Origin: Eupeodes corollae | Taxonomy: Eukaryota > Arthropoda > Insecta > Diptera > Syrphidae | Length of the DNA: 64,000 bases | Assembly: GCF_945859685.1 (NCBI RefSeq) | Contig: NC_079147.1 | Location: 141,818,645 to 141,882,644 of the forward strand | Reading direction: 5' to 3' | In this document: positions 11,295 to 23,709 of the stretch, piece after piece | Layout: the number at the start of each line of letters is the position of its first letter | How positions within the stretch are numbered: position 1 is the stretch's first letter | Notes under the pieces: model-generated | The model's database searches: none | Told to the model about the DNA's origin: nothing | Seen by the model: only the letters and a program-made list of their open reading frames with translations | Position numbers and translations under genes: made by a program

Positions 11295-12402
11295 TTAACT
11301 TCCCATAGGAAGTTATTGTAATCGGCCCGATTTTTCGAATTGAAAATTTGGACATTTCTCGACGTTTCAAGGTTCCTAGAGTCGAAATAAAAGATTTTTC
11401 CAGAGATGTCTGTGGGTGCGTGTGTACGTACGTACGTTCAGGAAGTTTTTTTCTTTTTCAATAGCTCAAGAACCAGTAAAGATATCGACTAGAAATAAAT
11501 TGAGTGGTTTCTTTACCATAGCTTTTTTAAAAATGGTGAACATTTTGACGAACTCAAAATATCTCACGAACTAATAACGCTAGAGACTTCAATAAATTGT
11601 TAAATCATAAATTGTAACGTGATATCTTTTTTGTATGTTTTTGGAAAAAATAAAGAAACCTAAAAACAAATACTTGTCACCTCGAATATTTTATGAAAAA
11701 AAATGATTTAAAATACGTTTTTGTCATCTGGTAAAATTTTGAGAAAAATCGAAATGACAGTTTTTTTACAAAAAAAAAATAAAAATCTAAAAAAACGTTA
11801 CTAAAATTTATTAAAAATTGATTTTCGACTCAAATATCTTTTTAAAAATTTAAGATTACGGCTTCAAACTAATTTTACCTTATAAGAAATATTGTTTTCA
11901 ACATTCAGTAAAAGTTTGAGTAAAATCGAATTGACAGTTTTTTTTAATAAAAAAAATATTAAAAAACGTTACTAAAAGATTTTTAAAAATTGATTTTCGA
12001 CTCAAATATCCTTTCAAAAATTTAAGATAATGGCCTCAAACTAATTTTGTCTTATAAGAAATTTTGTTTTAAACATTCAGTAAAGTTTTGAGAAAAATAG
12101 AATTGACAGTTTTCTTACAAAATATAAAAACCTAAAAAGAAACAAGTTTTAGTACTTGGTAAATATTTACTTTCAACTTAAATATCTTTTCAAAAGTTTG
12201 AGATTATGGCTTCAAACGTGTTTGTCTTACAGAAAATATTATTTTCAAAATTCAGTAAATTTCCTATAAAAATCCAACAGTTCATTTCAACTTTCAACTT
12301 TTTTAACAAAACAAGGAAACCTAAAAACTTTTAAGCAAGACAAATCTACAGACAGCATGGGAAATTATTATAGTGGGTCCCAACCCAGCCTCTTTTTTTT
12401 TG
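11295..12402 (+). repeat. family E dispersed element, copy E1
   Basis: Complete from end to end. The left end is TTAACTTCCCATAGGAAGTTA, which contains the palindrome AACTTCC-CATA-GGAAGTT. The right end is CCCAGCCTCTTTTTTTTTG at 12386-12402, preceded by ACAAATCTACAGACAGCATGG. The left 400 bp hold ACATTTCTCGACGTTTCAAG, a GTACGTACGTACG tract (about 11425) and a stretch ending in AATTGTAACGTGATATC. The right part consists of diverged tandem units of roughly 170-177 bp, each with GACAGTTTTTTTA, TTTTCGACTCAAATATC and CTTATAAGAAATATTGTTTTCAACATT (spacing of GACAGTT about 11753, 11930, 12103). Non-coding. The middle of the left part is shortened compared with E4. Confidence 0.82.
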
Positions 12403-12639
12403 TGCGGACGCATTTTTCAAATATTAGTCAACTGGATCCCACAAAACATTTTTTATTTCAAAATAAGTTTTAATTAATTGGATAACATTCTAGTTGCTCC
12501 ACACTTTTCTATTTTATATAAACAAATAAAGTTTCCCATTTTGGAAACAACATCTCATAAAACTTTCTCTGCTTCTAAAACGTTTTTTTAAATGTTTCTG
12601 ACTTGTTTTAAATATGTTTCTGATCTGGACGCACCTTAC

Positions 12640-13110
12640 GAAATATTTTTTTTACATTAAAAAAAAGTTTATAAAATCCAATTGGCAGTTTATTAATAAA
12701 GAAAAATGCTTTGAAAAATTCGTGAAAACTGATTTTCGACTCGATAACAAAAAAGGCATTGGATTTCCAAATTATTTTTTTCTATACAAAGAATTATTTT
12801 TACTTGGAAAAATCCAATCGGTGGTTTTTTATACGAAGCACAATAAAAAAAAAAAAAATGCTACTAAAAATTGGTAAAACTTTGTTCTCAGCTAAAATGT
12901 CTCAGAAACATAAACAAATATTGAAATCAAACTTAACTTATCATAATAAAAATACATATTTTTGTACGTTTTAGTTATTTTTTTTAGAAAAACCCGTTTG
13001 ACAGCTTTTTTTTTTATAAAAAAGAAACGAGAATCTAAAAAGACAACTAAAATCCAATAAGAAATGGTTTTCGGTTCAAATGTCTTGACCTTAAACTTTA
13101 GTTTTTGATT
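12640..13110 (+). repeat. eroded family E internal units
   Basis: Outside the E1 right end the same unit motifs recur in weaker form: ATCCAATTGGCAGTTTATT, GATTTTCGACTCGATAAC, then TTTGACAGC followed by A-rich sequence and GGTTTTCGGTTCAAATGTCTTGA. They occur at intervals consistent with the 170-bp unit, but with many changes. No terminal motif is present, so this is an old internal fragment or a separate, decayed copy. Confidence 0.45.
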
Positions 13111-14800
13111 TGCTCAAAACCTTATAATTAACATTTTGTAAAACATTGACAAATCGACAGATCCAAACAAATTCGAAATTATTAGTTTTTTAAGTTTTTT
13201 GTTGCAGACGTTCCCGAATAACTTCATTTTCGAAAAAAGTTTACAAGTTTAAAACTAATCTGATCGACAAGTTTTTGTTTCCGGCTATCAAACTACACCT
13301 TTCCAATTGGTTTTGATGGCTTTACTTCCAATCCAACTTCAAAATTACTCTATCAGGTAAGGTTTTTGAAATTTCACTTTTTTATTTAATTCGGAAAAAC
13401 TCGTATGTAAGGCTTTTTGAGGCTATTTAATTTTATGAAGTAGCTTTTTTTTAATATAATCCGTGATGGTTTTCCAAATCTATAATCCCTTCATTCAATA
13501 TTCAGTTGAAATAATTAGATTCTTTCATGCGATATTTAAAAAATCTTCATAACTTGTTAATTTACACCTGCCCTGCTTAAACGGGTTTCAAAAGAAAAAC
13601 TAAAAGACGGTTTAAAAGTAAGTTTGTGTTCTTTTAAAGAGTCTGTGATCTAAACAATTCAATTTTATCAAGTTTTTGCAATATATTAAAAAAACATAAG
13701 AACAATGTTTAAAAAGGGTATTTTTAGAACTTAAAGAAATAGTGTTTTTCAAATCCATGAAAGTAATAAATTCAAGTTTTGTTCAAAACTTCTTAAAGAG
13801 TCAAATAAAGACTCATAGCTAATGAGAATTTCCAAAAACTTAATAAAATGATTTAAATTGTATCTAAAACAGAAATATTTTGTACTTTGCAAAATTAACA
13901 GACCATTTATTGTTGAGAGATATTTTGAGTTTTAACTTAGTTTTAAAAACATCGTTTTTTTTGTTGTTTTTAGAATTTTTAAAAGGGCATATGATGTGAT
14001 AGCAAAATTTAAAGGCAAGATTCGAATTTGAGGCACCTAAATCGTCAATAATTTAAATGTTAAAATAAGGAACCGTAGAAAGTTTTTTGTAACTAAACAA
14101 AAATATTTTTTGCACATATTTGGAAAAGAATTTCATATTCCGTTAAGTATAAATTAAATCCAAAAATAACCTACCATATAAGAAGATGATTAAAACAATT
14201 TTATTTACTTTGATCAGCAAACAAAAAATCCACAACTTTCGCAAAGGCAGTTTGATTATAAATTGTGATGTTTTATAATATAATATTTTTAATCCAAATA
14301 TAGTGTTGAAAGTTTATTTAGGTATATTTTTTGTTATGTACAAACTTTTTGTTTTTATTATTTAATTTTTTATGTGTTTAAACTATAACTTTTATCACTT
14401 TTATTTTTATAAAAATATTTTTTTTTTATTTTTTCTCACACTAATTTCTTTTATTTTTTTTTTGTATTTTATTTAATTTTTTAACTTCTATCACAATTAT
14501 TATTAAATCTTTAATTAAAATTCAATACTTTATCACTTTTTATTTTTAATAAATATTTTTTTTTATTAATTACAATTTTTTTAGGCAAATTTCTGAAAAG
14601 ACACAATTATCGAAATATTTTAGAAACATCACTTTGTAATTATATTTGGGAAAACTTCAGACAGAAGGCGGTTTAAAGCAAAGGATTTTAGCGAAAATAA
14701 AGAAAACCGTTAAAACAGATTTTAAAATACTAAAAAACAAAATGAAAATTCTATCTACAAGATCTCGAAAAAAAACCTTACAATTGTAAGAATTGAATAA
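13111..14800. other. very AT-rich non-coding stretch
   Basis: Extremely AT-rich, particularly 14280-14600, where T-runs dominate. No coding signal, repeat family or RNA gene was recognised. Confidence 0.5.
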
Positions 14801-17078
14801 AGTATAGAAAGACTTCAACCAAAAGATACAACACCAAAACTATCTTTTAGCCAAAAAGGAAAAAACCAGCAAAGTGTAGGTGAAAAATTATTATCAAAGC
14901 TCCAGGTAAAACGAACGCGCTCACCATCAACGGATTCGACATACGAAAGACTGACTATGCTATTTGGTTGCGCCTTAAAGAGCCCAAAGGCCAAAAACCA
15001 ACTGAAACAGAAAAATACACTATGACGACCAAACCAACAAAAAGAAATATAAATAAATAAAAATAACAACAAATTTATATGAGAATCAAACTCCGGAGCC
15101 ACTATACTATTACAGTAGAGTGGAGTTCGGAAAAACTGAAACAATTTTTCACTCTGTTGTTGTTGTTGTTGTAGTAGGTGCATGGAAAAACGAATACCAT
15201 TTTTCTAAAGGAAAGGAAGAGGTGAGTCGGTGGGTTGGTTGGTTGGTGGGTTGGTGGGTCGCTTGCTTCGGTTGGGTCTCGGTGATCTAGAGGTCTCTCT
15301 AGGAGGACTTTGGGTTTGAGTTTTTGGGTTTGGTATTTGGTCTAATGGAACGGCTTCGTGTTGTTTTTTTTGTTAAGATACATCAAATCGTGCAGGTTTG
15401 AACTCAATTTTCGTAAAGCGTTCTCCTCTTGTAATATGTGGAGTCTAAAGAAATTTGGCGAAGGAAGGAGGAGGCTCGGAAAATAGGCGCCCAATAGAAT
15501 TTAGGTATATATCAAAGTTGTATATCTGTAGACGTAGGAACATTATTTAGTTAGCACGCGATCACGAAATGGAATTTTCATTTGCAGATAATGGTGTTTT
15601 CAATTTTGTGTCAGTAAAAAAGATACTAGACTTTTAATATATAACAGTTGTTAAATATACTTTTTTTTAGGCTTTTACCAGAAATAAAACAGAATATTTT
15701 TTTATTTGGTTAATCAAGGCAGGTTTTTAAAAATTTGAAACCACTTTACCGAGGGATCACAAAAAACAGGAAACGGATGTTAAAATCTACGATTTTTCAA
15801 ATTGGTATATTAATTTCTTTTTGTTGTTGTTTTCAAACTAAACTGATATTTATTTAATTTGTTTAAATTTTTGTTGATAAAACTTTTTAATTTTTAATAT
15901 AATATGTATTTTTTTTTCTGTCCGTGGTTATAAATTAAAAAAGAGGAAAACTATCGTACAATAATTTGCTTTTGCTATTCACCGCACGAGCTAAACGAGT
16001 TCGTATCTGGCATTAGACTGACACACGACAGCCGGGCTCTGATGTTATTCCTCGCGCGTATCTTTTTTGTTGTTGTTGTTGTTGGTTTTGTTTTTGTATT
16101 TTTTGTTGTTATTTTTTCACTCACTCATGCTCACGATTTTCTAGCCCCCCCATAAACTGACTTAACTGAACTCAGAAGTGAACCTGACGACCGACAGCGG
16201 CAATGGCAGCGGCAAAGACAACGACGACGACGACGGTGAAAAACTGCTGGTGGTGATTATCATCCATACTACATACCTTCAACTAAAATTTTAGAGTTCG
16301 AGGGGAGGGAGTTTTGGTGGTTGCAATGAATTTTTGTAGGAAACGAATGTCATGAGTGGTGTGTTAGATACGAAAACGTCATTGTAGCGCGGGTGGATTT
16401 TGGATTTGGATTTAGATTGTGGATGGTGTATCTGCAAGATACAAAAATTGGGGGTGAAAGTTATTTTTTTTTTGATGGCTTGAAGCCGCAGGAATCAAAA
16501 CAAACTCTAAAAGTTGAGTGGAATGTATGTTTTTAGTGAGAGGAAATAAATGGAGATATTTTGAGTGTTTTATAATATATCATTGAGATAAAATTGCAAG
16601 CTACAAAGATACAAAATTTTGAGTGAGATAAAATTGGCCATATTATTGGCTGGAATGTATCTTTTTTGTGTGTTGGGTTTGGGTGTGGAAGGTATTTAAT
16701 TATTTAACGGTGATTCATATTTTGGAGTTTTTTTTTCTTTAAAGGGTTGATAGGTACATTGGAGAAGTTTGGGAAAAATAGTAAAAACAAGTGTGGGCAT
16801 TTTCCTTTTATGAAGTATTTCACAATTTCTATACTATGTGGTTAGATATGTATTTAAAGCAATTTCACATGTTTTTTGATACATATTTTTTCGAAAAATG
16901 TATTTTTGGAAAATAAAGGTAAATTAATGTCGAAAAGGTTTTTTTTTGAATTTATACATTTTTTTATATTCGAGTTAGCCCAAAAGTGATTTTATTCCAA
17001 AACTAAGTTCAGTTTGAGGAGAAGATAATTAGGGAAAGATTTAAGAGAATATGCAGGTGCTCGTTGGTTTTTGAATTT
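14801..17078. other. GC-richer unique non-coding region with microsatellites; possible regulatory or 5' gene sequence
   Basis: Stands out from its surroundings by composition. It contains (GTT)n at about 15154-15175 and 16069-16086, a GGTT-rich run at about 15224-15262, a C-run at 16146-16152, and a GACAGCGGCAATGGCAGCGG stretch followed by (ACG)n at about 16190-16240. No transposon motif is present, and no open frame over 60 codons has protein-like composition; the minus-strand 122-codon frame (14815-15183) owes its poly-Gln to the microsatellite. The composition resembles upstream or 5' untranslated sequence of an insect gene, but no promoter element or splice-linked exon can be proved. Confidence 0.4.
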
Positions 17079-18605
17079 AAAAAAAAAAGAGGCTGGGATG
17101 CGACCCACACTGAGAACTTCCCATACTGTCTATCAATTTTTACCAAATTTGTGTACTATTTCTTGTAGATTTTATTTTTTATGAAAAAACGGACTGTTGG
17201 ATTTTTATATAAAAAATTACTGAATATCGAAAACAACATTTTCTGTGAAATGAACTAAGTTTGAAGCCAATATTTTTAATTTTTGATAAGCTATTTGAGT
17301 CAAAAATAAATTTTTCCCAAGTTTTAGCATTGTTTTTTATTTAGAGTTTTATATTTTGTAAAAAAACCTTTCAATTAGATTTTTTTTTAAATTTTATCCA
17401 ATGTTGAAAACAATATTTCTTATAAGAAAAAATTAGTTTAAAGCCAATATCTACGATTTTTGAAAAGGTATTTGAGTCGAAAATCAATTTTTACCAACTT
17501 TTATACATTTTTTTTTAGGTTTTTATTTTTGGTAAAAAAAAACTGTCACTTCGATTTTTCTCAAAATTTGTCCTAATGTTGAAAACAATATTTCTTATAA
17601 GTAGAAATTAGTTAGAAGCTATTACCTCAAATTTTTGAAAAGATATTTGAGTCCAAAATCATTTGTACCAACTTTTGTTAATTTTTTTTCGGTTTTTAAT
17701 TTTTTGTAAAAAAACTGTCAATTCGATTTGTTTCAAAATTTTACTGAATGTTGACAACAATATGTATTGAAAGACTTAAGTAAATTAAAGCCAATAGCAC
17801 AAAGTTTTGAAAAGATATTTGAGTCGAAAATCAATTTTTGTTTAGGTTTTTATTTTTTGTACAAAAACTGTCAATTCGATTTATTTCAATATTTTTCAAA
17901 ATGTTGAAAACTATATTTCTTAGAAGATAAAATTTCAAGTTTTTCAAAAATCGATATTCAATTTTTACCAACTTTAAGTAATGTTTTTTTTTTAGATTTT
18001 TATTTTTTATAAAAAAACTGTCAATTCGATTTTTCTCAAAATTTTATCAGATGTCAAAAACATTATTCTTCGTTGCGCAAAAGTGTTTTGGATATTAAAT
18101 CATGTTTTAGTCGTAAAATTTTGGAGACGACAAATTTTTTTTTTCATTTTATTTTGATTTATAAAAAAACCGTTTAATGGTTTATTTTTCAAAAAATATA
18201 CTTCTTTGATATCACGTTACAATATATTATATAAAATTTAATTCATGCCTCTAGCGTTTTTGGTTCGTAATATATTTAGGGTTTACCAAAATGTTCACCT
18301 TTTTTTTCAAACTGCTATGGTAAAAAAAACCACCCACGCAATTTTCTTGAGAGCCCTTTCTGCATCTTTCTGCCTTATCATTTGTATAACAAAGTTTATT
18401 TGAAATTGATATCTCTTCTGGTTCCTTAGCTATGGGCGACGAAAAAAACGTCGCGAACGTACGGACGTACGAACGTACGTACACACGCACGGACAGACAT
18501 CTTTCTAAAAATCTTTTATTTCGACTCTAGGGACCTTGAAACGTCGAGAAATGTCAAAATTTTCAATTTGACAAATCTGACCCATTACTTCCTATGGGAA
18601 GTTAA
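17079..18605 (-). repeat. family E dispersed element, copy E2
   Basis: Complete copy in reverse orientation. It opens with an A-run and AGAGGCTGGGATGCGACCCA (17088-17107), the reverse of the family's right end, and closes with ACTTCCTATGGGAAGTTAA at 18587-18605, the family's left end; five bases of the usual ATTACAATAACTTCC are missing, so the terminal palindrome is imperfect. Between about 17190 and 18070 there are five to six diverged units marked by AACTGTCAATTCGATTT and AACAATATTTCTTATAAG. Toward the left-end side come ATATCACGTTACAATATATT, GTACGAACGTACGTACACACG and CTTGAAACGTCGAGAAATGT. A 79-codon frame (18490-18251, minus strand) corresponds to a frame also open in copies E3 and E4. Confidence 0.85.
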
Positions 18606-19111
18606 TAAGAGGGAAAAAAGAGTATTGTAAAGGAACCTACATTCTTCATGTGCAGTTGAAGAAGGAGTCTATATTTGTATAGACTATAGAGTACGTTTGA
18701 ATTGGGGCTCAAAGTTTAATTGATGGTTCTGCAAGTGCATATTAGATAGAAATATTTAAAGAAGAAAAATGCAACTGATTAATAAAACAAAACAATAAAT
18801 GAATCATTTCGGCGGCAGTGTTCAAACGATGATAAAAATATTTGTATTTGTTTATTGCATTTTTTTTTGGTTTAGTTGGGGGATATTATCTGAACCAGTT
18901 CTAGAAAGTAACACCGTTTTTTTAAACAATAAATGTATACATTTAAATGAATCCAAAATAAGTAAAAACAAAAATCAAACAAAATCTATATGATTTCCTA
19001 GCTATTTTTCAAGACTGTGAAAATGAAAACTATATTTCCTTTTCTTTTTGTAGTTCATAATCAAGCACCAATATGTGTTAGCTAATATTTAAGCTAATTG
19101 TAAGCTCTTTT
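18606..19111. other. AT-rich spacer between two family E copies
   Basis: No gene identified. A 64-codon frame (18799-18993) begins with a hydrophobic run (FVFVYCIFFWFSW) that looks like a signal peptide, but its composition follows the local AT content and nothing supports expression. Confidence 0.35.
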
Positions 19112-20188
19112 TTAACTTCCCGTAGGAAGTTATTGTAATGGGTCCGAGTTGTCAAATTGAAAATGTTTACATTTCTCGACGTTTCAAGTTTCCTAGAGTC
19201 CAAATAAGAGATTTTTAGAAAGATATCTGTGCATGCTGTGTACGTATACGTTCGTACGTTCGTGATGTTTTTTACGTCATCCAAGGCTCAAGAACCTGAA
19301 GAGATATCGACTACATATAAATGTTGTTATACAGATAATAATACAGAAGGATGCAGAAAGGGCTCTCAAAATATTTTCGTAGGTGTTTTTTTTACCATAG
19401 CAGTGAAATAAGGTGAAAATTTTGGTTAACTCTAAATATCTCACGAACCAAAACCCTAAAGACTTGAATTAAATTTTATATAATATATTGTAACGTGATA
19501 TCGAAGAATTTTATTTTTTGAAAAAAATCCATTTAACCGTTTTTTATAAATAAAAAAAAACTGAGAAAAAAATTTGTCTCCTCCAGAATTTTACGACTTA
19601 AATATGATTTCATCTCCAAAACAATTTTGAGCAACGAAGAATAATGTTTTTGACATCTGATAAAATTTTGAGAAAAATCAAATTGACAGTTTTTTTTTAT
19701 AAAAAATAAAAATCTAAAAAAACATTACTCAAAGTTCGTAAAAATTTAATATCGATTCCAATATCTTTTCAAAAATTTTTAATTTAATCTTCAAACTTAT
19801 TTTATCTTATAAGAAATATTGTTTTCAATATTCTGAAAAATGTTGAGAAAAATCGAATTGACAGTTTTTTTACAAACAATAAAAACCTAAAAAAATTAAT
19901 AAAAGTTGGTAAAAAATGATTTTCGACTCAAATATCTTTTCAAAAATTTGAAATATTGGCTTCAAAATTATTTTATTTCACAAAAAAATTTGAAAAAAAT
20001 TTAATTGACAGTTTTTTTACAAAAAATAAAACTCTAAAAAAAAGCAATACTAAAACTTGCTAAAAATTTACTTTCGACTCGCAATATCTTTTCAAAAATT
20101 AGAAATATTGGCTTCAAACTTATTTAATTTCACAGAAAATATTGTTTTCAATATTCAGTAATTTTTATATAAAAATCCAAAAGTTCAT
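19112..20188 (+). repeat. family E dispersed element, copy E3, right end missing
   Basis: Left end TTAACTTCCCGTAGGAAGTTA with an intact outer palindrome, then ACATTTCTCGACGTTTCAAG, a GTACGTATACGTTCGTACGTTCG tract, the shared short frame (19229-19411) and ATATTGTAACGTGATATCGA. Unit motifs follow (AATTGACAGTTTTTTT, TTTTCGACTCAAATATC). The copy stops at about AAAAATCCAAAAGTTCAT; the usual terminal segment with ACAAATCGACAGACGGGATGG and the T-run is absent. About 100 bp further on the piggyBac-like pseudogene begins, so the element may have been cut by that insertion or by a later deletion. Confidence 0.8.
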
Positions 20189-20289
20189 AAGTCAAGTATG
20201 TGGATGTTGATGCTAAATTGCCTCATTTTCTTGCAGAATGGCTTCGCGATAACTGTGGGAAGATGAGATATATGGCATAAATTACCAAT

Positions 20290-21839
20290 ATGATAGTGAA
20301 GATGGATTATCAACCACAACTGGAAAATATTGAATACTTTCCTGGTTACGAAGAAAATAACAAAATTGACGTAGATTCAATCATTGAAGATATTGAACGC
20401 AGTGAACCTATTGCTGGACCCTCATTTCAAGATCCGGAACAGCAAAGAAGCCAACCAGTTTCGACTAATCAAAAGCGACGAAAGCCAGAATTGAAATCGA
20501 AAAAAAAGAACCTGGTTATAAACAACCAACAAATTCCATTCACGGGAAATTCTAGTCTTCCACCAAATTTATTGGAGCTCGATACACCCATTCAGTTCTT
20601 TTGCTATTTTTTTCCCAAACAATTGATCAGATTTATCTCTACATCATTCAGAAAAATCCTAACCAATTATTTCAAGTTACTGAAACCGACATCCAGCAGT
20701 TCATTGGAGCAACTTATAAGATGTCACTGATACAACTTCCGAGGGTAACCAGTCATTGGAATTCGTCTATTGGTACTCCTATGATACAAGGAACAATGTC
20801 AAAACAAAAGTTTGAGAAAATTAGACAATATATACATTTCAATGACAATTCTAACTTGCTAGCACGTAATGCACCGAACAGTGACAGGATTTTTAAAATT
20901 AGACCGATCGTGGAACAATTGAACGCAACTTTTAGTGGAGTTCTCATGGAAGAATATCTTTGCGTGGATGAACAAATTTGCTCCACTAAAGCAAGGAGTA
21001 ACTTGAAGCGGTACTATCCAAAGAAATCTCACGAATGGGGCTACAAGATATTATCGAACGTAGTTGTCACAATGGCTCGAGGAATACCAAGGCATCGAAC
21101 TACTTCGACAACTATTTCACTTCTCTGCCTTTACTGGAATATTTGGCTAAAGAGGGTATAATGAGTCTTGTGACAGTACGACGCACTCGATTTCCTGATT
21201 GTAAATGGCCCGCTGGCAAGGAAGTAATGAAAAAGAACGAGGATTTTCCGTTGAATATGTGGGAGACATGGATTGTATCGATGTATCAAATGTTATATGG
21301 AAGGACAACAAAGTTGTAACTCTTTTATCATCTTTTGCTGGTGAATTGCCTAAGACCCAAGTCAGACGCTACGATAAGTCCAATAAGAGGCACATACACA
21401 TTGATAGCCCTTATATTGTTGGAGAATACAATCGGCACATGTTCGGCGTAGATCTAATAGATAGTATCATGGGGAGTTATAAAATTATGATAAGAAGCAA
21501 AAGATGGCAAGTGCGAATGTTCTATCATCTATTAGACCTCACGATGGCGAATTCTTGGCTGTTATACCGAAGAGTCAGAAAGGCAAAAAATCTCACGACA
21601 AACAAATGTCTTCAGCTGATTTTCGACTTGAAGTAGGTGAGACCTTATGTAAGCTTTGACTGAAGCCTAACATAAAGAGTCGAAGATCTATTGAAAATGA
21701 AATTCAAGCAAAAAAACATAAGGGCCCCGCGCAGCATGTACCTCCAATGGCAGTACGGCACGATCAAATCGGTCATTAGCCCATCTGGGAAGAAAAGAGG
21801 TTACGGTGCAAGTTTCCTAAGTGCATAGGAGTAACGTAA
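20290..21839 (+). pseudogene. piggyBac-type transposase pseudogene
   Basis: A DDE transposase of the piggyBac family, whose active enzymes cut and paste at TTAA sites. Segments lie in four successive frame pieces. 20290 to about 20620 is an acidic N-terminus (DVDSIIEDIERSEP) and a basic patch (KRRKPELKSKKK). 20601-21060 carries WNSSIGTPMI, the first catalytic Asp in EEYLCVDEQIC and KKSHEWGYKI. 21035-21319 carries the second Asp in NYFDNYFTSLPLLEYL. 21205-21636 carries the third Asp in VIWKDNKVV and GVDLIDSIMGSYK with RSKRWQVR. After a further shift and two stops, VRHDQIGH and LRCKFPKCIG match the cysteine-rich C-terminal domain and end at 21837-21839. Roughly 40-60 residues expected between the first and second Asp are missing. 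Several frameshifts and stops mean it is inactive. No TTAA-flanked terminal repeats were found. Confidence 0.9.
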
Positions 21840-22564
21840 TCGTTGAAAAATAATTTGTTTACATTTCTAAGAAATACGTGTTTTTTATATTCCAAAACCG
21901 AACCTTTTTCAAAAAAATAATGATTTTTTATGTTCTTCTTAAAATTCACCGATCGATTGATTCAACAACTACAACAAACGATACACCACAATCAAATTAC
22001 TTGTCGCTTAGTTACACTTTTTGACCATGAACATTAGCCGTCAAGCTCATACTATTTGATACCACTTTTGTTTTATAGAGTTTTACAAAACACCGTGTTA
22101 ACGATAATAAAAATCGCCGAACTTTTGACTCAATTTTTGACGTGTGGCAAAAGGGACTTAAACGGACTTAAGACGTTAATATTAAACCAAATATTAATTT
22201 TTGTGATCTATTATCTAAAGACCTAGACTAAAGTTAATCGAGAACAAAATCCATTAGAGAGAAGAAAAAAAAACACATTAAACCAATTCAAAACCTTAAA
22301 CGCAAATGTTTGACTTAAGATCTTGTCTTTTTAGTAGCTCAGTCCCATTGGAAGTTACGAATTTTTGGTTCGCGTTTGGCCTTTTTCCTGAAAACTCCAT
22401 TTTTAAAACTGTAGGAACATCTACATTTTCCATGATTGTATATAGTATCAACACCTGCGTAAAACTCCAGTTATTTTACTTTAGCCTTAAAACTTTCAAT
22501 GAAAAGTTATAAGTGTGGTTCGTATCAGTTGATATCGTCAAGACGAAATTATGCGGAACTGTCT
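21840..22564. other. non-coding stretch, nothing recognised
   Basis: Spacer between the piggyBac-type and mariner-type pseudogenes. A 68-codon frame at 22306-22512 has no family motif. I looked for piggyBac terminal repeats here and saw none. Confidence 0.4.
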
Positions 22565-23194
22565 TTACAATAAAGCTATAGCACGAGTTGTGTTGCATGT
22601 TGCATGTGGCACCGTCCACGTATTCTTCAATAGCAGACAAAAAAAGTCGGTTATCATATGACCATAAAGCTCTGACTTGACGGTGACAGTCGTTCCATCC
22701 TCATTTTCGAAGGGTTGAAGTCCAATCACAAATTCGAACCAAAGAGCGCACCAAAAAGTTTGTGTATGCAACTACTTGAGGATTCTCAGAACACAAAATA
22801 CTACAATTTTGTTTATTAACATACCCACCTAGTGAGAAATGTCCTTCGTCGCTGAAGACATTTTGTTGGAAGAATAGCTTTCCACCTGTTGTTCAAGCAC
22901 TCATTTGACTTATCTACGACGTCTGACGAAAAATCGAAGCATTCGGGTCTTCGACAACACTTTCACTTGCAACGGCGATATATTCAGTGCTACGAGCAAA
23001 GCTATGATGCACAGGCCTTACAATATCTTAAACCAATCCAGTCTCTCCAAATTTATTCACAATTTTTCCAACTGCTGGCGTAGTTGGACAATTATGTAAA
23101 CCATAATCTTCTCTTAAAGCACGATATGTGGCTGTGGCAGAATCATCTTTTAAATTTGTATACGTTGTGCGATAGTTAAGCGATAAATTTTCAT
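22565..23194 (-). pseudogene. mariner/IS630-type transposase pseudogene
   Basis: Minus-strand relic covering most of a Tc1/mariner-superfamily transposase. Beginning at a likely start at 23194 the translation in broken frames shows IYRLTIAQRIQI, DSATATYRALREDYGLHN, TPAVGKIVNKFGETGLV, VHHSFARS and ESVVEDPN (the DNA-binding half). It then shows VFSDEGHFSLGGYVNKQNC with the first catalytic Asp (SDE), SENPQV, WCALWF, ENEDGTTVTV, ELYGHMITDFF and, at the end, a frame-broken block resembling the second-Asp region. The part carrying the last catalytic acidic residue (the LTPLDFFLWG side seen near base 296) is missing. A deletion also removes the segment between EDPN and the SDE block. No terminal inverted repeats were recognised. 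Confidence 0.85.
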
Positions 23195-23534
23195 AAGAGT
23201 CAGACTTTCAACTAAAAAACGAAAATTGGTTTACTTAGTTTGGCAGGTCTCGAATTCGAGTCCATATATTTGAAACTGCAAAATGGATAACCCGTTATTT
23301 TGCACATTCAATTCAGGAATTGAAGAGTGGTTTCAAATACTGCTTAGATTGACCTAAAGACAAATTTACTTCATTCGTAGCTTCTACAAAATTAAATTTA
23401 TAAAATAAAAGTAGGATATTTGTTGAGAAATATTGTGATTTTTAATTTTTTCAAGTTATAAATGATTAAGTTTCAGAAAATTCTGCAATTATAAGACGTT
23501 AAGATTAACATTCAAATTTTCCAACCTTAAACAA
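23195..23534. other. AT-rich non-coding stretch
   Basis: No gene or repeat recognised between the transposase pseudogene and the next family E remnants. Confidence 0.35.
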
Positions 23535-23650
23535 AGAAAAAAGAGGCTGGGTTTGTCTTTTTATCTTAAAGTCTAAAACTCCTTAAAACTCGAGCTATTC
23601 GTGTTGAATTTTACCAACTTTTAGTTGTATTTTTTCAAAGCTTTCAATTT
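23535..23650 (-). repeat. family E right-end fragment
   Basis: AAAAAAGAGGCTGGG at 23538-23552 is the reverse of the family E right end. The following sequence is only weakly like the family (a TTTACCAACTTTTAGTTGTATTTTTT piece). It is a small fragment in opposite orientation to the full copy E4 that follows. Confidence 0.55.
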
Positions 23651-23709
23651 GTGTAAACAAAATGTCATTTGGAGCTTTCTAAAAAGATGCAAAAAAGGTT
23701 TTTTTTTTC

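Noticed and set aside
11295..12402. Family E as a Helitron
   Set aside because: It has a terminal hairpin, but the end is not CTRR and the other end does not begin with TC.
14815..15183. Minus-strand frame of 122 codons with poly-Gln near its N-terminus
   Set aside because: The Gln run is the (GTT)n microsatellite read on the other strand. The remainder has no motif.
18799..18993. Small frame with a signal-peptide-like N-terminus
   Set aside because: The hydrophobic segment follows from T-rich sequence, and nothing around it suggests a transcript.
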